DNA of 64,000 bases from Clostridia bacterium (GTDB lineage Bacteria; Bacillota; Clostridia; Oscillospirales; Acutalibacteraceae): assembly GCA_017521425.1 (NCBI GenBank), contig JAFXCQ010000016.1:62001-126000 (forward strand), in the 5' to 3' direction. The notes under the pieces are model-generated. The model saw only the letters and a program-made list of their open reading frames with translations, did no database searches and had not been told where the DNA came from. Position 1 is the first letter of the stretch, and every line of letters starts with the position of its first letter. The position numbers and the translations under genes were made by a program. Below are positions 59,564-64,000 of this stretch, one piece after another.

Positions 59564-61261
59564 ATGTTTAAAAACGCAAAAGTTGCATTGAATTACAAAG
59601 TAAATGGCAAGACAGTTGCTTTTTCAGAAAACAATGAAGATTTAGCGGTGAATTACTCATTTGATGGTAAATCTTTAAAGGTTACTTTAAAAGCAAGTAA
59701 AGAAACTGAGCTTTATAATCTTAAAGTTATTGCCGACTACAATTATCCTGATGATGTCCGCATTATGCCAAATGGTTACCAGAGCTGGAGTCTTACAAGA
59801 GAGTATAAGAAAAATGAGCTTTACAGAGGTATGAATAAGCTTGTTAAATCTATTCCTTTAGGCTTCAATATGGCTGGCTGTAGCGGTGACTATATGTTCA
59901 GAGAATATCCTGATAAATCAGGTGTATTCCACGGTTACACATATTCATATATCCGTACAGGTAACGAATTTACACTCTTTGGTAGTCTTAGTGAGCAAGA
60001 GGGTTACACTATATTCAATTTTGATACTAATGCTAACACAATTGTTATTGAAAAGGATTTGGAGTGTAAAGTAATAAACGGTGAAGTTACTGTTTTGGAC
60101 ATGGTTGTTTTAACCGGTGAACACGATGCTTTATTTGATGAGTATTTTACTTTGATGGGCATTGAAAAACCAAAAACAAACAGAATCAATGGTTACACAA
60201 GCTGGTACAACTACTACACAGATATTACAGAGGGTATTATTATCCGTGACCTTGAGGCATTAAAAGCAACAGGTGCAGATATAAACATCTTCCAGATAGA
60301 TGACGGTTATCAGAGCTTTATAGGTGACTGGGAAGTACCAAACGAAAAATTTCCTAAGGGTATGAAATATATTGCAGATGAAATTCATTCTAAGGGTTGG
60401 CTTGCAGGTCTCTGGCTTGCACCATTCTATATCCAGAAGGATTCAGTTGTTGCAAAAAATCATCCTGAATGGATTGTTAAAAAACCAGATGGTAAGCCTA
60501 TCTATGGTTTCGTAGGTCTTGGTAGAGATTGTTACACACTTGATTTTTATAACCCTGAATGTGCGGCATATATCAAGCAATTCTTTAACACAATTCTCAA
60601 CACATGGGGCTTTGATATGGTTAAGCTCGACTTCCTTTATACTGCTTGTATCGTTCCAAGAAACGGCAAGAGCCGTGGTGAAATTATGTGTGATGCAATG
60701 GCACTTTTAAGAGAATGTGTCGGCGAAAAGCTTATTTTAGGTTGTGGTGTTCCATTAGGACCTGCATTCGGTAAGGTTGATTATTGTCGTATTGGTAGTG
60801 ACGTTGATTTAGTATTTGAGCCAGTACCAGTAAAGAGCACAGTAAACAGAGAAATTGTTTCTGTTCAGACTGCAATTAAAAATACAATATTCCGTCGTGG
60901 TCTTAATGGCAGAGTGTTCGGTAACGACCCTGATGTATTCTATTTAAGAAATGCTTTAAAAGAGGTTGACGGTGACAGAAAGAGTAAGAAGAAGCTCAAA
61001 ATCACTTGGGAACAACGCGTTTTATGGGCAGACCTTTGCAGAAATTTAGGTACAATTATCTTTACATCTGACAATGCTGCAAACTATGATGAAAAACAAA
61101 GTGCAGAGCTTATGAAAACATATAGTGCACCAACAGTTAAAGTGCTTGATGCTATTTACGAGGGTGATAATGTTGTTAAACTTACCTGTGAGGAAAATGG
61201 TAAAAAGTTTGAGCATTTAATTAACTGGAATACAGGCGAAAATAGTAAAATTGATATATAA
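59564..61261 (+). CDS. GH36-family alpha-galactosidase-like enzyme
   Basis: The start is ATG 59564, with AAAGGTG 9 bp upstream; the TTG at 59552 lies inside that site. The product is 565 aa. A beta-sandwich N-terminal part is followed by a (beta/alpha)8 barrel: NGYTSWYNYYTDIT, FQIDDGYQSFIGDWEVP, GLWLAPFYI. The nucleophile is Asp356 in MVKLDFLYTA and the acid/base is Asp413 in CRIGSDVDL, both in GH36 positions. Family enzymes hydrolyse alpha-galactosides such as raffinose and melibiose. No signal peptide is seen, so it is intracellular and needs an importer. It is shorter than many GH36 enzymes (about 700-730 aa). It is followed 15 bp on by a GH3 enzyme in the same operon. Confidence 0.88.
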   Translation: MFKNAKVALNYKVNGKTVAFSENNEDLAVNYSFDGKSLKVTLKASKETELYNLKVIADYNYPDDVRIMPNGYQSWSLTREYKKNELYRGMNKLVKSIPLGFNMAGCSGDYMFREYPDKSGVFHGYTYSYIRTGNEFTLFGSLSEQEGYTIFNFDTNANTIVIEKDLECKVINGEVTVLDMVVLTGEHDALFDEYFTLMGIEKPKTNRINGYTSWYNYYTDITEGIIIRDLEALKATGADINIFQIDDGYQSFIGDWEVPNEKFPKGMKYIADEIHSKGWLAGLWLAPFYIQKDSVVAKNHPEWIVKKPDGKPIYGFVGLGRDCYTLDFYNPECAAYIKQFFNTILNTWGFDMVKLDFLYTACIVPRNGKSRGEIMCDAMALLRECVGEKLILGCGVPLGPAFGKVDYCRIGSDVDLVFEPVPVKSTVNREIVSVQTAIKNTIFRRGLNGRVFGNDPDVFYLRNALKEVDGDRKSKKKLKITWEQRVLWADLCRNLGTIIFTSDNAANYDEKQSAELMKTYSAPTVKVLDAIYEGDNVVKLTCEENGKKFEHLINWNTGENSKIDI

Positions 61262-61276
61262 AAGGAGATAAAAGGA

Positions 61277-63754
61277 ATGAAACACGCTGATATTATTAAC
61301 CAAATGTCACTTGAAGAAAAAGTTCGTTTTTGTTCAGGTAAAGACTACTGGCACACAGATGCAATTGAAAAATATGGTATTCCTGCAATTCTTTGGAGCG
61401 ACGGACCTCATGGTATAAGAAATAGTGTAGGTACAAAGGATAAAGAAAAGAAAAAAGAATTAAAAGAACAACAAAAGAAAAGTGATAACTTTTTAGGTGG
61501 TGTTCCTGCAATCTGTTATCCGACTGCGGCAACAACTGCTTGCTCATGGAACCCTGAATTACTCTACGAAATGGGTGTTCGATTAGGTGAAGAATCTTTA
61601 AAAGAAAAAGTTTCGGTTCTTTTAGGACCTGGTACTAATATGAAGCGTTCACCACTTTGTGGTAGAAACTTTGAGTATTTTTCAGAAGACCCGCTTCTTG
61701 CTGGTAAGCTTTCTGCAGCATTCTGCAATGGTGTTCAGAGCAAGGGTGTTGGTACATCTTTAAAGCACTATGCTGTAAACAATCAGGAAACACGCAGAAT
61801 GACAGTAAGCGCAGTTGTTGACGAAAGAACATTAAGAGAAATTTACTTAACAGCATTTGAAATTGCAGTTAAAGAAGCACAGCCCTGGACTATTATGTGT
61901 ATGTACAACCGTCTTAACGGTATTTATGGTGCCGAAAACAAATGGCTTCTTACAGATGTTTTAAGAGACGAATGGGGCTTCGAGGGTATGATTGTTACTG
62001 ACTGGGGTGCAGAAAATGAACGCGTACCTGGTCTTCTTGCAGGTCAGAACCTTGAAATGCCGACTTCAAACGGTGAAGGTAACAGAGAAATTGCAGAAGC
62101 AGTTCGTGACGGCAGAATTTCTGAAGAACAACTCAACGAAATGGTTGACGGTGTTTTAGATGTTATCTTTAAAGCAAAAGAAGTATTAGGTGAACATACA
62201 TATAACGAAGCAGAGCACCACGAATTTGCAAGAAAAGTTGCTCAGGATTCAATGGTACTCTTAAAGAACGAAGAAGACATTCTTCCTCTTAGTAAAGATA
62301 AAAAATATGCAGTTATCGGTCAGATGGCTAAAAAGCCTCGTCATCAGGGTGCAGGTAGCTCACTTGTTAATCCTATTAAACTCGATAACGCATTCGACAC
62401 AATGTTTGACCGTGGCATAAATATTACTTATGCACCGGGCTACGCTCTTACAAAGAAAGAAGCAAAAAATAAAACTCAGGATGCTTACATAAACGAAGCA
62501 GTTGTTGCTGCTAAAAATGCAGATATTGCATTAGTTTTCGTTGGTCTTACAGATGTATTTGAATCAGAAGGCTTTGACAGAAGTCACTTAAGAATCCCAC
62601 CAGAGCACGTAGCACTTATTGAAGCAGTTAAAAATGTAAACAGTAATGTTGTTTTAGTTTTAGCTGGTGGTGCAGTAGTAGAAATGCCTTGGGAAGACAA
62701 TGCAAAAGCAATTCTTCATAGCTTCTTAGGTGGTGAAGCAGGCGGCAGTGCAGTTGTTGACCTTCTCTTTGGTGATGTTAACCCATCTGGTAAGCTTGCT
62801 GAAACATATCCTTACGCACTTGAGGATACACCTTGCTACGATTACTTCCCTGGTAATACAACAACAGTTGAATACAGAGAGGGTATTTATATCGGTTACC
62901 GTTATTACGATACAGCTAAAAAGCAGGTTCGTTACCCATTCGGCTACGGTCTTTCTTACACCAAATTTGAGTATAGTGATATTTCTGTTTCAAATGATGA
63001 TATTAAAGACACAGACACTATTACAGTTAAATTTAAAATTAAGAATACAGGCGATAAAGACGGTGCAGAAATTGCTCAGGTTTATGTTTCTAAAGAAGAA
63101 AGTAAAATCTTTAGAGCAGAAAAAGAATTAAGAGGCTTCAAGAAGGTTTACTTAAAAGCAGGCGAAGAAAAAGAGGTTGAGATTGAGCTTTCAAAGAGAG
63201 CATTCGCATTCTATAATGTAGAAATTCACGACTGGCACGTTGAAAGTGGTAAATATAATATTCTTGTTGGTGCATCTTCAAGAAATATTCTTCTTAGTGC
63301 TTCTATAAATGTAGCTTCTACCTGCGACAAAGAAGTGCCGGATATGAAAGCTATGTATCCTGCATATGCCGCTGCAGATGTTAAGAATATTACAGACGAA
63401 CAATTTGAGAAGCTTCTTGGTTTCCCGATTCCTCAGAAGGATGTTATTTGTTACCCTAACCTTACAATTGCAAATACTCTTGAAGATTCTTGTCAGGGTA
63501 AAAATGGTAAAAAGATTGTTGGTCTTATAGCTAAAATCCTTGGTACTGATAATATGGCTTATGCTATTGCAGTACAGACACCGGTTAAGAACTTTATTTC
63601 AATGTCAATGGGTGTGTTCAGTCCAAAAATGGCAGGCAGACTTCTTGATATTCTCAACGATAAGGAGCCATTAACCTGGGGTATTGTTAAGCTTATTGTT
63701 AAGGCGTTACCAAGTGTAATTAAAGGTTTACCAGAATTACTTAATAATATCTGA
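61277..63754 (+). CDS. GH3-family beta-glucosidase-like enzyme
   Basis: This 825-aa protein has ribosome site AAAAGGAGATAAAAGGA upstream. The N-terminal barrel has KYGIPAILWSDGPHGIR, LLGPGTNMKRSPLCGRNFEYFSEDP (in pieces) and the nucleophile Asp242 in GMIVTDWGAENE. The second domain starts LPLSKDKKYAVIGQMA and carries FVGLTDVFESEGFDRSHL. A fibronectin-like domain follows YPFGYGLSYTKFEY. The last 150 residues are an extension with no domain I know. No signal peptide is seen, so it works in the cytosol on imported beta-glucosides or xylosides. It is co-transcribed with the GH36 gene. Exact substrate is unknown. Confidence 0.93.
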   Translation: MKHADIINQMSLEEKVRFCSGKDYWHTDAIEKYGIPAILWSDGPHGIRNSVGTKDKEKKKELKEQQKKSDNFLGGVPAICYPTAATTACSWNPELLYEMGVRLGEESLKEKVSVLLGPGTNMKRSPLCGRNFEYFSEDPLLAGKLSAAFCNGVQSKGVGTSLKHYAVNNQETRRMTVSAVVDERTLREIYLTAFEIAVKEAQPWTIMCMYNRLNGIYGAENKWLLTDVLRDEWGFEGMIVTDWGAENERVPGLLAGQNLEMPTSNGEGNREIAEAVRDGRISEEQLNEMVDGVLDVIFKAKEVLGEHTYNEAEHHEFARKVAQDSMVLLKNEEDILPLSKDKKYAVIGQMAKKPRHQGAGSSLVNPIKLDNAFDTMFDRGINITYAPGYALTKKEAKNKTQDAYINEAVVAAKNADIALVFVGLTDVFESEGFDRSHLRIPPEHVALIEAVKNVNSNVVLVLAGGAVVEMPWEDNAKAILHSFLGGEAGGSAVVDLLFGDVNPSGKLAETYPYALEDTPCYDYFPGNTTTVEYREGIYIGYRYYDTAKKQVRYPFGYGLSYTKFEYSDISVSNDDIKDTDTITVKFKIKNTGDKDGAEIAQVYVSKEESKIFRAEKELRGFKKVYLKAGEEKEVEIELSKRAFAFYNVEIHDWHVESGKYNILVGASSRNILLSASINVASTCDKEVPDMKAMYPAYAAADVKNITDEQFEKLLGFPIPQKDVICYPNLTIANTLEDSCQGKNGKKIVGLIAKILGTDNMAYAIAVQTPVKNFISMSMGVFSPKMAGRLLDILNDKEPLTWGIVKLIVKALPSVIKGLPELLNNI

Positions 63755-63782
63755 TTGCTACTTTTTGCGCACAAGTCATTTT

Positions 63783-63822
63783 TTCACCCACTCAGCGTAC
63801 CTTTGTACGCGGTCGGGGTGAA
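63783..63822. repeat. GC-rich hairpin element
   Basis: TTCACCC (63783-63789) pairs with GGGTGAA (63816-63822), and GCGTAC (63795-63800) with GTACGC (63805-63810). It is richer in GC than its surroundings and lacks a T-run on either strand. Confidence 0.5.
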
Positions 63823-63861
63823 GAAAAAGCCTTCTGCATCAAAAATAAGTCACAATAATAA

Positions 63862-63900
63862 AATTGGCGATGTGTTTTTACACATCGCCAATAATTTTTA
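63862..63900. terminator. Bidirectional terminator
   Basis: The stem ATTGGCGATGTG/CACATCGCCAAT (around 63863-63891) is followed by AATTTTTA on the plus strand. It lies between the GH3 gene and the convergent gene at the window edge. Confidence 0.88.
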
Positions 63901-64000
63901 CATTCCCATCATTTCTTGCATAAAGCCTTTTTTCTTCTTTGCTTTTGGTTTATAAATTGGTGGGTTTTTAAGTCTCATTTTAGCACCTTTACTTCTTGGT
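63898..64000 (-). CDS. C-terminal end of a minus-strand gene (5' end outside window)
   Basis: An ORF is open from the right edge to TAA at 63898. It encodes about 33 residues, strongly basic (RLKNPPIYKPKAKKKKGFMQ) and ending EMMGM. Such a Lys-rich tail suits a soluble end of a membrane or nucleic-acid-binding protein. Too little is present to name the family. A shared terminator right after the stop supports that it is a real gene end. Confidence 0.5.
   Translation of the reverse strand, partial: PRSKGAKMRLKNPPIYKPKAKKKKGFMQEMMGM

Overview
The window looks like a chromosomal segment of an AT-rich, motile, Gram-positive anaerobe of the class Clostridia, most likely a gut or rumen Oscillospiraceae/Ruminococcaceae-type bacterium. 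This is inferred from strong AGGAGG-type ribosome sites with several TTG/GTG starts, fliW-csrA, a dockerin protein, large secreted fibronectin-III (FN3) proteins, GPH-type sugar symporters with GH36/GH3 enzymes, and an ECF sigma factor paired with a membrane beta-propeller protein. No tRNA, rRNA, CRISPR array or intact transposon was seen.

Region by region: 1-3.7 kb holds the tail of a YgiQ-type radical SAM gene, a class II aldolase and a large MFS sugar transporter. 3.7-12 kb holds a membrane-anchored XRE regulator, a 1043-aa FN3 surface protein, a TetR-dockerin pair, a cyclophilin and a GPH symporter. 12-13.9 kb is a small accessory patch: a NERD-HRDC protein and a divergent pair (80-aa orphan and XRE regulator) bracketed by two nearly identical 37-bp hairpins. 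13.9-28.2 kb holds secA, the ECF sigma/beta-propeller pair, a second giant FN3 protein, gltX-glnS and a membrane protein. 28.2-46.7 kb is a motility region: a minus-strand trio (FliK-like, chemoreceptor, FlhB-C-like), then cheA-cheW-cheR-cheB, a minus-strand ParA/ComFB-like pair, and flgM-flgN-flgK-flgL-DUF6470-fliW-csrA-orf-fliD-fliS-flgB-flgC. 46.8-51 kb holds a hybrid sensor kinase and an orphan coiled-coil protein. 51-59.4 kb holds a SulP anion transporter and the complete F-type ATP synthase operon on the minus strand. 59.5-63.8 kb holds a cytosolic GH36-GH3 operon, and the window ends inside a further minus-strand gene.

The strongest oddity is the ATP synthase. Its delta gene encodes only about the C-terminal 76 residues, with no room for the missing N-terminal domain between atpF and atpA. 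The a subunit carries an extra N-terminal hydrophobic pair, and the c subunit has a sodium-type E-S-T-x-x-Y motif but lacks the polar helix-1 ligand. A second theme is degenerate heptanucleotide repeats of two families (CAGRRAN and TTGCAAG) at five sites, one of them translated inside a gene and one arranged as facing inverted arms. A third is a set of operon pairings that suggest unstudied partnerships: an FliK-like protein with a free-standing FlhB C-domain and a chemoreceptor, and ParA with a ComFB-like protein next to flgM.

Transcription units are mostly bounded by clear intrinsic terminators and near-consensus sigma-A promoters, listed below. All functional statements are family-level inferences from reading translations; no database search was run.
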